The notes beneath the pieces are model-generated. The model saw nothing but the letters and a program-made list of their open reading frames with translations, did not search any database and was not told where the DNA came from. Position numbers and translations under genes: made by a program. A stretch of 64,000 nt of DNA. Origin: Salinicola halophilus (lineage in GTDB: Bacteria > Pseudomonadota > Gammaproteobacteria > Pseudomonadales > Halomonadaceae). Shown here one piece after another: positions 10,124 through 18,664 of this stretch; position 1 is the stretch's first letter, and each line of letters starts with the position of its first letter. The stretch covers positions 1 to 64,000 of the forward strand of contig NZ_PZJV01000002.1 in the NCBI RefSeq assembly GCF_003206155.1, written 5' to 3'.

Positions 10124-11473
10124 ATGAGGCAGTGGATTCTGGGAGCGGGGCTGGCGGCGCTCGCCGGTAGCGCGCAGGCGCAGACGCTGACCGAAGCGGT
10201 CACGCGGGCAGTCATGGAGTACCCCACCACGCGTACCGAAATGGCGCGCTATCAGCAGAATCTCGAGGATGCCCGGGCCGAGCGCGGCGCCTATCTGCCC
10301 TCGATCGACGTCGAGGCGCGCGTCGGCTATGGCGAGAACGAAACCGAGACGGACGGTATTTCGCGAACGAGCGATCCCCACAGCTACCGCCGCGGTCAGA
10401 TCACGCTCTCGCAGCTGATCTGGGACGGCAACACCACGCTGGAGCGGATCCGCCAGGCTGACGCCGAGAGCGACTACCAGCGCTGGCAGGTCGCCGCCGC
10501 CGCCAATCAGGTGGGACTGGTCACCATCGAAAGCTATCTCGACGTGCTGCTGCGCCAGCGGCTGCTCGAGCTTGCGCAGCGCAACGTCGACACGCATCAG
10601 CGGATCGCCGCCGACATTCGCCGGCGCGGGGAGCTCGGTGCGGGAACCGCCACCGACACCACGCAGGTGGAGGGACGCATGGCGCAGGCGCAGGCGAGCC
10701 TGATCGCCGCCCGCAACAATCTCGACGACGCGATCTCCAGTTTCCTGCGCTACGTCGGCGAGTCACCGCGGAATCTGACGCTGCCCGATGCGGTCGACAC
10801 GTCGGCGGTGCCCGACGACTTCGATGCCGCGATGGCGATGGCAACGGCACAGAATCCGCTGGTCATCTCGGCGTCACACTCCATTGCCGCCGCCCAGCAC
10901 GAAGTCGCGGCCGAGCGCGGTGATTTCCTGCCGACGTTCCGGGCCGAAGCCAGCCGTCTCGCCAGTCGCGACTATGACTACGACGGCAACCAGGCCGACG
11001 ACTGGAACGCCGACCTGGTGATGTCGTGGAACCTCTATCGCGGCGGAATCGATACCGCACAGATGCGTTCGCGAGAGGAGGCGCTGCGCGCTGTGCGCTA
11101 TGACAGCGACCGCTCGCTGCGCGAAATTCGTGACGAGCTCCGCCTGGCCTGGAATGCCCGCGACTACGTGTCGAGCCAGGTCGGCTTCCTGTCGCAGTAC
11201 GTCGATTCGGCGCAGAAGACCCGGGTCAACTACCGCAAGCAGTTCGATATCGGTCGGCGCACGCTGCTCGACATGCTCGATAGCGAGACGGAGCTCTTCG
11301 AAGCTCAGCAGGCCGAGGTGCAGGCGGAATTTGCCCTGCGTCGCGCCAACTACCGTCTGCTCTCCGCCACCGGCCAGTTGCTCGACACCCTGGAAGTGAA
11401 CGTCGGGATGATCGGCGACGCCGGTGATCGCTATCCCCAACCGCCGACGGCCATCAACCGTCCGCGCGGCTGA
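10124..11473 (+). CDS. lapE: TolC-family outer-membrane channel of the adhesin exporter (LapE-like)
   Basis: This 449-residue TolC/LapE-type protein would complete the type I secretion trimer. The chosen ATG follows a GGAAGG-like ribosome site and starts a clean signal peptide ending AQA about 20 residues in. A longer in-frame start at 10058 would bury that signal peptide behind 22 polar residues and is disfavoured. The body shows the two outer-membrane efflux repeats with alternating helices and strands and ends in a Pro-rich tail. A second, separate TolC homologue lies at 44357-45895, so this copy is probably dedicated to the adhesin. Confidence 0.9.
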   Translation: MRQWILGAGLAALAGSAQAQTLTEAVTRAVMEYPTTRTEMARYQQNLEDARAERGAYLPSIDVEARVGYGENETETDGISRTSDPHSYRRGQITLSQLIWDGNTTLERIRQADAESDYQRWQVAAAANQVGLVTIESYLDVLLRQRLLELAQRNVDTHQRIAADIRRRGELGAGTATDTTQVEGRMAQAQASLIAARNNLDDAISSFLRYVGESPRNLTLPDAVDTSAVPDDFDAAMAMATAQNPLVISASHSIAAAQHEVAAERGDFLPTFRAEASRLASRDYDYDGNQADDWNADLVMSWNLYRGGIDTAQMRSREEALRAVRYDSDRSLREIRDELRLAWNARDYVSSQVGFLSQYVDSAQKTRVNYRKQFDIGRRTLLDMLDSETELFEAQQAEVQAEFALRRANYRLLSATGQLLDTLEVNVGMIGDAGDRYPQPPTAINRPRG

Positions 11474-11487
11474 ACGGAGACAACGCC

Positions 11488-13407
11488 ATGAGTCTGTTTC
11501 GTCGCGCCGTTGCGATCATGCTGGGCCTGCTGCTGCTCTTCGCCGCGGGGATCTTCGGCATAGAGGTGCATCAGACGCGGGCCTCGCTGGCGGAACGCCA
11601 GCAGGTCACCGTCGACAATCTCGCCCAGGCGCTGAGCCTGTCGCTGGTTCCGTTCGTCGAGATCGGCGACTGGACCAGCGCCGAAACGCTGATGCGGGCA
11701 GTGAGCGATGGCGGCAGCATACATCGGCTCGCCCTCGAGGCCGTCGGTCGCGACACCCCGCTGGTGGTCGAAACCCCTGCCTCCAGCGACACGCCGGCCT
11801 GGTTCCAGCAGGCGATCGGGCTGCCCGACGTGATCAGCGAGCGCGAGATCAGCGGCGGCTGGTCGGCGCTGGGTAGCGTGAGCGTCGAATCGGATAGCGC
11901 CGAGGCCTACGATCAGCTCTGGTCGCTGGCGGGGCAGCTTCTGCTCTGGCTGGTGCTGGGCATGCTGATCGTGCTGGTGCTCTGCGCCGTGGGCCTGAGA
12001 CGTCTGCTCGAGCCGCTCAACCGGCTCTCGCGGCGAGTCTCCGACATGCAGATCGACGGTTTCGACGAACCGCTGCCGGCCAGTCGGGTACGCGAGCTTC
12101 AGGGCATCACCGAATCGGTCAACCTGCTGGGCGCGCGGCTCAACGCGCAGTTCGATCAGCAGGCGGAGCAGGTGGTGCGGTTGCAGCGGCTCACCGAGCA
12201 GGACGCGGTTTCGCAGCTCGGCAATCGCGCCTATCTCGCCCGCGTACTCGACGAGTGGCTGGCCGCGCCGGTCGGCGGCGCGCTGGCGATTCTGCGAATC
12301 GAGCATCTGCAGGTGCTTTATCGGCAGGACGGGTTCGAGGTGCGCGATCAGACCATTCGCGCCATCGGTGGGGCACTTCAGGGCGCGAAGATCGAGGGGC
12401 GTGACGTGCAGGCCGCGAGGCTCTCCGCGGAGGAGTTCGCGTTGCTGCTGCCCGACTGCGACGACGCCGTTCGCGAACGCTGGCTGGCGGAAACGCTGGA
12501 TCGTATCGATGACATGGTGGATGCCAATCCGCTCTCGGAGAGCCGAGTCGAGCACACCCGCGCGGGAATCGTGCTCCGCGATACCGGCATGACGCGCGAG
12601 GGGCTGCTGGCGCGGGCCGATAGCGCTCTGCGCGAGGCGATCGAGCTGGGCAAGCGCTGGGTGGTGGTGAGTCCGGAGAACGTGCTGGCGGTGAGAGGCC
12701 GTCAGGCCTGGCGGCAGGTCATCGATCAGGCGCTCGAGGCGCGAAGACTGAGCCTGGTGGCGCAGCCGGTTCTGCTCGCTGACGAGAGCGAGCTGCACCG
12801 GGAGGTATTCGTGCGGCTGCTGGAAGGCGACGAGGTGCATCCGGCCTACCGCTTCCTGCCCGTGATCAACCATTTCCGTATGGGCGCACGACTCGACCTG
12901 GCCGTACTGGAGAGCCTGGCGGCGCGGCGCCAGCGCTCGCCCGGGCGGCTCGCCATCAATCTGACGCCGGATTCGGTAGCGGACGCCGAGGCATTCGGTG
13001 CCCTCACCGGCTGGCTCGAAGCGCATCCGTCGCTGACGGCGGCGCTGGACATCGAGGTCAGCGAGGAGGTCGCCCTCGAACATATCGACAACGTGCAGTC
13101 GCTCTTCCGGCTCGGCCACCGACTGGGCATGCGCTGCGGGGTCGATCGATTCGCCCGCAATCTGCAGGCAATGGCCTATCTCGCGCGGCTGCGCCCGGAC
13201 TATCTCAAGATCGATCAGGGATTCTTCGCGCGTGACGAAGTCGACGCCGAATTCCTGCGCAGTCTCTGCATGGCGGCGCATCAGGTCGGATCGCAGGTCA
13301 TCGTGACGCGAGTCGAGTCCGACGCCCAGCGACAGCGGATGGCTGCGGTCGGCGCCGACGGCTATCAGGGGTATCTCGCGCCGAGTGCGCCGCTGGCGTT
13401 GGAGTGA
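11488..13407 (+). CDS. lapD: LapD-like c-di-GMP receptor with degenerate GGDEF and EAL domains
   Basis: This 639-residue inner-membrane protein has a transmembrane helix at about 5-25, a periplasmic LapD/MoxY-type sensor domain, a second helix at about 151-173, HAMP, GGDEF and EAL domains. The GGDEF signature is replaced by SAEEF (313-317) and the EAL triad by EVF (439-441), so neither synthesis nor hydrolysis of c-di-GMP is expected. In Pseudomonas, LapD binds c-di-GMP through its dead EAL domain and then sequesters the protease LapG in the periplasm, keeping the adhesin on the cell. The neighbouring LapG homologue and exporter genes support the same role here. It starts 14 nt after the channel gene. 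Confidence 0.92.
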   Translation: MSLFRRAVAIMLGLLLLFAAGIFGIEVHQTRASLAERQQVTVDNLAQALSLSLVPFVEIGDWTSAETLMRAVSDGGSIHRLALEAVGRDTPLVVETPASSDTPAWFQQAIGLPDVISEREISGGWSALGSVSVESDSAEAYDQLWSLAGQLLLWLVLGMLIVLVLCAVGLRRLLEPLNRLSRRVSDMQIDGFDEPLPASRVRELQGITESVNLLGARLNAQFDQQAEQVVRLQRLTEQDAVSQLGNRAYLARVLDEWLAAPVGGALAILRIEHLQVLYRQDGFEVRDQTIRAIGGALQGAKIEGRDVQAARLSAEEFALLLPDCDDAVRERWLAETLDRIDDMVDANPLSESRVEHTRAGIVLRDTGMTREGLLARADSALREAIELGKRWVVVSPENVLAVRGRQAWRQVIDQALEARRLSLVAQPVLLADESELHREVFVRLLEGDEVHPAYRFLPVINHFRMGARLDLAVLESLAARRQRSPGRLAINLTPDSVADAEAFGALTGWLEAHPSLTAALDIEVSEEVALEHIDNVQSLFRLGHRLGMRCGVDRFARNLQAMAYLARLRPDYLKIDQGFFARDEVDAEFLRSLCMAAHQVGSQVIVTRVESDAQRQRMAAVGADGYQGYLAPSAPLALE

Positions 13408-13450
13408 GGGGCAGAGCCCACGTGAGCCGGTCGCCTTGGAGTGTGAAACG

Positions 13451-14173
13451 GTGATCCGTTTCCAGGGATACGAGAGGCCGCGCCCGGTTCTGCGGCGCTG
13501 TCGCACCGCGGCGGCGACACTCTGTCTGATGGCGGCGCTCGGCATCGTGGGTGTCACGTACCCGGCGAACGGCGCCGGTTCGCTGCCCGAGTTGCCCACC
13601 CGACAGGCAGCGGTATCGACCTACGGCGAGGCGGGCTGGCAGCGCATGCAGCAATGGCCGACGCTGGTCGAGCGCCTTCGTGGACAGCCGATCGAGGTGC
13701 AGCTCGCCGGCGTCAATGCGTTTTTCAATCAGCTGCGCTTCGTCGACGATGTCGATGTCTGGCACGTCGAGGATTACTGGGCGACGCCGCTTGAGTTTCT
13801 CGGCGTCGGTGCCGGGGATTGCGAGGATTTCGCCATGGCGAAATACCTGACGCTGATCGAGCTGGGTGTCGCGGACGAGACGCTGCGACTGCACTACGTC
13901 AAATACATTCCGTTCGATCAGTTTCACATGGTGGTGACCTGGACGTCATCGCCCGGCGCGCAGCCCCTGGTGCTCGACAACATCGTCAAGTCGATCGAGC
14001 CGGCCAGCGCCCGCAACGACTTGACGCCGATCTACAGTTTCAACACCAGCCATCTCTGGATCAGCAAGCTGGGCGATACCGGCCGTCAGGTGGGCGACGC
14101 CAGCCGGCTGAGCCTGTGGCAGGACTGGCAGCGGCGCCTCGAGGCGAAAACGCTGAGAGACCCGCGCGATTAA
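13451..14173 (+). CDS. lapG: LapG-like periplasmic cysteine protease (BTLCP family)
   Basis: This 240-residue transglutaminase-like cysteine proteinase would cut the adhesin near its N-terminus and release it. The catalytic triad is visible as C124 (GAGDCEDF), H159 (QFHMVV) and D176 (LVLDN). Residues D123 and E125 flanking the Cys match the calcium-binding pair known in LapG. A hydrophobic signal segment spans about 20-38. I chose the GTG at 13451 because GGAG lies 8-10 nt upstream. An earlier in-frame GTG at 13385 falls inside the lapD end and lacks such a site. Confidence 0.9.
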   Translation: MIRFQGYERPRPVLRRCRTAAATLCLMAALGIVGVTYPANGAGSLPELPTRQAAVSTYGEAGWQRMQQWPTLVERLRGQPIEVQLAGVNAFFNQLRFVDDVDVWHVEDYWATPLEFLGVGAGDCEDFAMAKYLTLIELGVADETLRLHYVKYIPFDQFHMVVTWTSSPGAQPLVLDNIVKSIEPASARNDLTPIYSFNTSHLWISKLGDTGRQVGDASRLSLWQDWQRRLEAKTLRDPRD

Positions 14174-14211
14174 CAACGGTTGGCCCCGGCACGAACAGCG
14201 AGGAAGCGACG

Positions 14212-14790
14212 ATGAGTGACCCACGAGACACGAGCCCGGCTCGCCGATTGCATGGCCGATGGTGGCCACTGCTGCCGGTGAGCCTCGTGCTCGCAGGCTG
14301 TGCAGGACAGCCCACCGATGGCGATGTGCTCGTGACACGCCCCGGCGAGATGGCGCCGATCGAGGCAAGTGCGAATGCGACCTTTGCCGCCGCGGATACC
14401 GACGGCGACGGCACGCTCTCGCCGCAGGAGCTCGAGTCGCTCGGGCTTGGCGGCAACTGGCACACGCTGGATCTCGACGGCAACGGCCAGCTGTCGCCAC
14501 GGGAGTTTCGCGAGACCTTCGCCATGCCGCTGGTTCAAGCGACGCTGACGTTGCCGAGCGATCCGACCGACCTCCGGCCCGCGGTTTCCGATTCCTACCG
14601 GCTCCCCCCGCTCTCCGAGGAACAGAACTACCGCCCGTCGCCGGTCACCGGCCTCTCTTCGTCGTCGCTGTCGCTGCCATCGGGCGTGCCGGTGATGGTG
14701 CCGGTCTTGCTCGATGACGAAGATGCCGCCAACATCGACCGGGCGGCGCAGCGTGTCGACGCCGCACCGGACGATACCGATGGCGAGTGA
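14212..14790 (+). CDS. EF-hand lipoprotein next to lapG
   Basis: This 192-residue predicted lipoprotein has an LAGC lipobox after a signal helix and two canonical EF-hand loops, DTDGDGTLSPQE and DLDGNGQLSPRE, each with the 1-3-5-7-9-12 acidic/oxygen pattern. The C-terminal half is low-complexity and Ser/Pro-rich. The ATG sits about 5 nt after GAGGAAG. It is the last gene of the adhesin set, 38 nt after lapG. Because the adhesin repeats and LapG both need calcium, a periplasmic Ca2+-sensing or buffering role is a reasonable inference. No function is established. Confidence 0.85.
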   Translation: MSDPRDTSPARRLHGRWWPLLPVSLVLAGCAGQPTDGDVLVTRPGEMAPIEASANATFAAADTDGDGTLSPQELESLGLGGNWHTLDLDGNGQLSPREFRETFAMPLVQATLTLPSDPTDLRPAVSDSYRLPPLSEEQNYRPSPVTGLSSSSLSLPSGVPVMVPVLLDDEDAANIDRAAQRVDAAPDDTDGE

Positions 14791-14872
14791 GAGTGCTTGC
14801 CAGACGGGCCGACGCGGTATGCTCCGACCCACGCCTGATCGATTCAGCCAACGCCAGTGGTGGTAACGCAAC

Positions 14873-15181
14873 ATGCCTCAGACAATCGAACGATCCCCCG
14901 AACGTCAGACCGAGGTCGACCGCGAGGTAGAGTCGCTCACGCTCTATCACTTCGAGCGCTGTCCCTTCTGCGTCCGAGTACGCCAGCAGATCGAACGGCT
15001 GGCGTTACCCATCGAGAAGCGCGACATCCAGCGCGAACCGCGCTATCGCCAGGAGTTGATGGCGGGTGGCGGGCGTACGATGGTGCCGTGCCTGCGTATC
15101 GATAAGGGCGAGCGCGGCGCCGAGTGGATGTACGAGTCGGCGGACATCAACCGCTACCTGGCCCAGCGCTTCGGCGACTAG
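14873..15181 (+). CDS. Glutaredoxin-like protein (GST N-terminal-type thioredoxin fold)
   Basis: This 102-residue cytosolic protein has the redox motif C30-P-F-C33 at the start of the first helix and a TMVPCL cis-proline loop, both hallmarks of glutaredoxins. The N-terminal 20 residues are a charged extension. It resembles the stand-alone glutathione S-transferase N-terminal domain proteins of gammaproteobacteria. A thiol-disulfide or deglutathionylation role is inferred. The substrate is unknown. Confidence 0.85.
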   Translation: MPQTIERSPERQTEVDREVESLTLYHFERCPFCVRVRQQIERLALPIEKRDIQREPRYRQELMAGGGRTMVPCLRIDKGERGAEWMYESADINRYLAQRFGD

Positions 15182-15332
15182 GGGGCAGCGCTTCGCCAAG
15201 GAGATAGCGTGCATGACGCTCGGCGTACGGTATCGCCAGGCCGCCGGCGCCATCGCTTGCCCCGGCGGGCGCCTGACGTAGAATGTGTGCTCCCTCACGC
15301 GTGGCTTTCACGCCTTTTTCCAGGAGCCGATC

Positions 15333-15611
15333 ATGACCCAGGCCAGCGCCCGTCATATTCTCGTCGACAGTGAACAGCAGTGCCTCGAACTCAAGCAGCA
15401 GATCGAGAATGGCAGCGACTTTGCCGAAGTTGCCCGTCAGCACTCCAATTGCCCCTCGGGCCGCCAGGGCGGCGACCTGGGCACCTTTGGCCGCGGCCAG
15501 ATGGTCAAGGAGTTCGACGAGGTCGTTTTCAACGGTGAACTCAACCGCGTTCACGGTCCGGTCAAGACGCAGTTCGGCTATCACCTGCTGGAAGTCACAT
15601 CTCGCGGCTAA
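15333..15611 (+). CDS. ppiC: Parvulin-type peptidyl-prolyl isomerase PpiC
   Basis: This 92-residue single-domain parvulin matches E. coli PpiC (93 residues) in length. It shows the opening ASARHILV, the central CPSGRQGGDLG and FGRGQMVKEFDEVVF blocks and the terminal FGYHLLEV. It has no signal peptide, so it acts in the cytosol as a prolyl cis-trans isomerase. The start ATG follows CAGGAG by 8 nt. It is probably monocistronic. Confidence 0.95.
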   Translation: MTQASARHILVDSEQQCLELKQQIENGSDFAEVARQHSNCPSGRQGGDLGTFGRGQMVKEFDEVVFNGELNRVHGPVKTQFGYHLLEVTSRG

Positions 15612-15654
15612 CGTCAGCTGGCGAGACGAGCACGAAAAATTACGCAATCCGTGC

Positions 15655-15681
15655 TTGCATTTGAGTGTGACCAGCTATGCT
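15655..15681 (+). promoter_or_regulatory. Candidate stationary-phase promoter for the CsbD-like gene
   Basis: TTGCAT, a 15-nt spacer and TATGCT precede the csbD-like gene by about 105 bp. The extended element CTATGCT resembles the sigma-S -10 consensus CTATACT, which would fit a stress protein. This rests on pattern only. Confidence 0.35.
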
Positions 15682-15787
15682 GAGAGGTGCGCACCGACTT
15701 GCTCGGCGCGCCTCGTCAACGACCCTGCGGTCATCGATCCAGCGGTCGCGACGCGAAATGGAAGTCCCACGTCAGCGAGGAGTTCAC

Positions 15788-15976
15788 ATGACTCAGAATT
15801 CGAAGTCCGACAAAACCGAAGGTAAGGTCGACAAGGCTGCAGGCAAGGCAAAGGAAGCCGCCGGCAAGGTCACCAAGGACCAAGAGCTCGAGACCAAAGG
15901 TAAAGCCCAGCAGTCCAAGGGTGATGCCAAGACTGCGAAAGGCAATCTGAAAGACGCGGCCAAGAGCACCAAGTAA
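15788..15976 (+). CDS. CsbD-family stress protein
   Basis: This 62-residue, Lys/Ala/Gly-rich hydrophilic protein has the CsbD pattern of repeated K-G-K-x-x-x-A-A-G-K heptads. Family members are induced by general stress regulators and are often under sigma-S or sigma-B control; their molecular role is unknown. The ATG follows a strong GCGAGGAG site. A hairpin terminator lies 56 bp after the stop. Confidence 0.85.
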   Translation: MTQNSKSDKTEGKVDKAAGKAKEAAGKVTKDQELETKGKAQQSKGDAKTAKGNLKDAAKSTK

Positions 15977-16032
15977 TTCGTTACCGCGTTTCTCGAAAGG
16001 GCAGACTTCGAATCTGCCGCTGAATCAGGAGG

Positions 16033-16059
16033 ACGGCCCCGACACCACGTCGGGGCCGT
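16033..16059 (+). terminator. Hairpin terminator after the CsbD-like gene
   Basis: An 11-bp GC-rich perfect stem (ACGGCCCCGAC paired with its complement) encloses a 5-nt loop. The trailing sequence is only modestly T-rich (TGTCGTT). Confidence 0.65.
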
Positions 16060-16096
16060 TGTCGTTAAGAAAGCACTATCCTTAGCGACTTTTTGC

Positions 16097-16164
16097 CGAT
16101 AGTGAGCCTTCGTCGATAGTGAGCCTTCGTCGACAGTGAGTCTCCGTCTTTAGTAGGCCTGCGT
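16097..16164. repeat. 17-bp tandem repeat, four copies
   Basis: Four adjacent 17-mers begin at 16097, 16114, 16131 and 16148. The first two are identical (CGATAGTGAGCCTTCGT), the third differs at three positions and the fourth has diverged. They lie between the CsbD-like terminator and the 3' end of tenA, and no reading frame is evident. Confidence 0.85.
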
Positions 16165-16219
16165 GGATAGATGAGTCGTCGTCAGTGGTTCGGCGGGCGA
16201 CGAAGCTGCGCTCGGCGTG

Positions 16220-16888
16220 TCAGTCCATCCTGTCCAGTCCCATCTGCCAGAAGTCGATCTCCAGACGCGTCGCGTCACGAAAGATCCTGGCGAGCTCGGC
16301 GAAGCGCCCCGAGGTGACTTCGGCCAGACGCGCGTCGAGCCACGTGCGTTCGGCACGCACCGCGGCCTGGAACTCGTCGCCTTCGTAGACGGCGAGCCAG
16401 GCATCGAACGGGTTGGCCGCGCCGCGTACCGTGGACGCCCGAGCGTTCAGTCGGTCGGCGATCTCGCCGTAACCGATGAGGCAGGGTGCCATCGCCACGT
16501 GCAGATCGAGCAGATCGCCGCGGCTGCCGGTATCCAGCACGTAGCGGGTGTAGGCGAGCGTCGCTCGGGATTCGGACATTGCCGCTAGCTCGTCTTCACT
16601 GACGCCCCACGTGCCACAAAGGCCCACGTGCAGGTCGAGCTCCACGTCCACGATGGCTTTCATGCTCTCGTGGGCCTGGCGCAGGTCGGCCAGGGTGGCG
16701 CTCTTGTAGGCGGCGAGCGCATAGGCGCGGGCGAAGTGGGTGAGAAACAGGTAATCCTGCTTGAGGTAGTGGCGAAACGAGGCTTCCGGCAACGTGGCGT
16801 TGCCGAGCTGGCGCACGAAATCGTGCTCGATATAGGCGTGCCAGTCGTTCTGACAGGCGGTGGTGAGATCGGTAAAGCAGTAGCCCAT
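16220..16888 (-). CDS. tenA: Aminopyrimidine aminohydrolase / thiaminase II (TenA)
   Basis: This 222-residue TenA-family enzyme hydrolyses aminomethyl-pyrimidine products of thiamine breakdown so that the pyrimidine can be salvaged. Key residues are in place: D45 (KQDYLF), C136 (MAPCLIGYGE) and E210 near the C-terminus, equivalent to the catalytic trio of Bacillus TenA. The start follows a strong GGAGG. A TPP riboswitch lies in the leader, so expression should fall when thiamine pyrophosphate is abundant. No other thiamine gene is adjacent, so it probably acts in salvage. Confidence 0.93.
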   Translation of the reverse strand: MGYCFTDLTTACQNDWHAYIEHDFVRQLGNATLPEASFRHYLKQDYLFLTHFARAYALAAYKSATLADLRQAHESMKAIVDVELDLHVGLCGTWGVSEDELAAMSESRATLAYTRYVLDTGSRGDLLDLHVAMAPCLIGYGEIADRLNARASTVRGAANPFDAWLAVYEGDEFQAAVRAERTWLDARLAEVTSGRFAELARIFRDATRLEIDFWQMGLDRMD

Positions 16889-17273
16889 ACATCCTCCGGG
16901 AGTATCGATCCGAAGGGCGGGGAAGAAGATCGAGGAAGTGGCGCGGGGCAGCGAAGAGAGCGCTGGCGCCATCGCTTGATCCCTCCGCCGGTACCCTCGC
17001 TGCCCGACATGTCAGTCGCAGCGCATTAGCCGGATCAGGTTCAGCGGGACCCGCGCTCGGCGCCCTAAAAGGATACGCCCTGCGCCATCTCAGCCGGATA
17101 TCACCGGCACCCCGTCAAGCTGGCGATGACTGGCATCGCCTCCGGCAGTGTGTGGCGACGTCGCCAGTGCGGTCAAGTCCTTGGCACGGCGAAGAAATCG
17201 CGGCACAACGGAACGATGCTTGGCGCGCGCCGCTAGAAAACCAGCGAGCGGCGGCGTAGGTTATCGTCCCTCG
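16889..17273. other. Divergent intergenic region between tenA and an MFS gene
   Basis: This 385-bp stretch holds the TPP riboswitch of tenA on the minus strand (17011-17117) and about 155 bp leading into the rightward MFS gene. I saw no further structure. Confidence 0.6.
17011..17117 (-). promoter_or_regulatory. TPP riboswitch (THI element) controlling tenA
   Basis: On the minus strand the conserved blocks appear in order: GGGGTGCC, then CTGAGAT, a P3 arm, then GAACCTGATC followed by CGGCTAATGC and a closing stem. These are the pyrimidine- and pyrophosphate-sensing parts of the thiamine pyrophosphate aptamer. The aptamer ends about 120 bp before the tenA start. An expression platform was not resolved; sequestration of the GGAGG site is possible. 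Confidence 0.93.
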
Positions 17274-18581
17274 ATGTTTACCGTAGCGAGCTCGTGGCCC
17301 TTCATGACCCGCGCGGCCAGCGCAACGCGGAGAGCTTTCTTGTCCAGCCAGCCTTCATCGCCCGCCACCGCGCACGCCGGTGGTCGCCAAGACGACGCCA
17401 CCCCGTACATCGAACGCGGCAAGCCGGGTTACCGCCCGACCATGCTGGCGCTCTTTCTCGGTGCGTTCTCGACCTTCGTGCTGCTCTACTGCGTGCAGCC
17501 GATCATGCCGATCCTATCCGACGCGTTCGATATCGATGCGGCCACCAGCAGCCTGTCGCTATCGGTAGCCACGGGCATGCTCGCCATCGGGCTTTTGATC
17601 ACCGGGCCGATCTCCGACGCCGTCGGGCGCAAATCGGTGATGTCGGTGGCGCTGCTCGCCGCCGCCCTGTTCAGCCTGCTGGCGGCGGCGATGCCCAACT
17701 GGTCGGGGGTGCTGGTACTGCGGGCGCTGGTGGGGCTGTCGCTCTCCGGGCTCTGCGCGGTGGCGATGACCTACCTCAACGAGGAGATTCATCCGCGCTA
17801 CGTCGGGGTCTCCATGGGGCTCTATATCAGCGGCAACGCCATCGGTGGCATGAGCGGGCGGCTGATCAGCGGGGTCATGGTGGACTTCGTGCCGTGGCGC
17901 TGGACACTGGGTATCATCGGCGTCATCGCCCTGGTGGTGGCGCTACTGTTCATCCGCTGGCTGCCGCCGTCGAAGCACTTCACGCCGCGACCGCTGAACG
18001 TGAGAAGCATCGTCTCGGGGTTTACGGTGCATTTTCGCGACCGCGGCCTGCCGTTTCTGTTTCTGGAAGCCTTCCTGCTGATGGGCGGTTTCGTCACGCT
18101 CTACAACTACATCGCCTACCGCTTGCTGGCCGAGCCCTACGCGGTGAGCCAGGCGCTGGTGGGGCTGCTCTCCATCGCCTACCTCTCGGGCACCTACAGC
18201 TCGGCCTGGGCCGGGTCGCTGGCCGACCGGCTGGGACGCGAGCGCATCTTCTGGCTGTTCATCGTGATGATGCTGGTAGGGCTTGCGGTGACGATGCTAG
18301 CGCCACTGGCGGCGATTCTGGTCGGCGTGCTGATCTTCACCTTCGGTTTCTTCGCCGCGCATTCGCTTGCCAGCGGCTGGGTCGGGCGTCGGGCGACTCA
18401 GGCCAAGGGGCAGGCCTCGTCGCTCTATCTGTTCAGCTACTACCTCGGCTCCAGCGTCGCCGGCACGCTCGGCGGGGCCTTCTGGCACTGGGCCGGCTGG
18501 AACGGGGTGGCGGGGTTCATCGCCGCGCTGCTGCTGTTGGCACTGGCGATCGGCGGGCTGCATCTGCGCCGGCTGGGGTAG
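17274..18581 (+). CDS. MFS transporter (YnfM-like)
   Basis: This roughly 435-residue major facilitator has 12 hydrophobic helices. The first is at LALFLGAFSTFVLLY, and the loop 2-3 motif GPISDAVGRKSVM is typical of drug/proton antiporters. It most resembles YnfM-type efflux proteins of enteric bacteria. The substrate is unknown. ATG codons at 17274 and 17304 both give a short soluble N-terminus and neither has a clear ribosome site, so the start is uncertain. A convergent terminator follows. Confidence 0.85.
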   Translation: MFTVASSWPFMTRAASATRRAFLSSQPSSPATAHAGGRQDDATPYIERGKPGYRPTMLALFLGAFSTFVLLYCVQPIMPILSDAFDIDAATSSLSLSVATGMLAIGLLITGPISDAVGRKSVMSVALLAAALFSLLAAAMPNWSGVLVLRALVGLSLSGLCAVAMTYLNEEIHPRYVGVSMGLYISGNAIGGMSGRLISGVMVDFVPWRWTLGIIGVIALVVALLFIRWLPPSKHFTPRPLNVRSIVSGFTVHFRDRGLPFLFLEAFLLMGGFVTLYNYIAYRLLAEPYAVSQALVGLLSIAYLSGTYSSAWAGSLADRLGRERIFWLFIVMMLVGLAVTMLAPLAAILVGVLIFTFGFFAAHSLASGWVGRRATQAKGQASSLYLFSYYLGSSVAGTLGGAFWHWAGWNGVAGFIAALLLLALAIGGLHLRRLG

Positions 18582-18602
18582 CCTTGCCGACGTCTCGACG
18601 AC

Positions 18603-18634
18603 CAAGGCCGCCGATCCTCGGATCGGCGGCCTTG
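18603..18634. terminator. Convergent terminator between the MFS and VOC genes
   Basis: A 14-15 bp near-perfect palindrome (AAGGCCGCCGATCC and its complement) has a 2-4 nt loop. It sits between two converging genes and could act in both directions, although the T tails are weak. Confidence 0.75.
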
Positions 18635-18664
18635 TTGCGTCGATGCCCTTATGGAATCGACGGC

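Noticed and set aside
11431-13599. Long open frame antisense to lapD
   Set aside because: High GC leaves long open antisense frames; the sense protein has clear LapD domains and the antisense translation is Arg/Gln-rich without any motif.
16097-16164. CRISPR-like repeats
   Set aside because: Units are directly adjacent, with no spacers and no cas genes.
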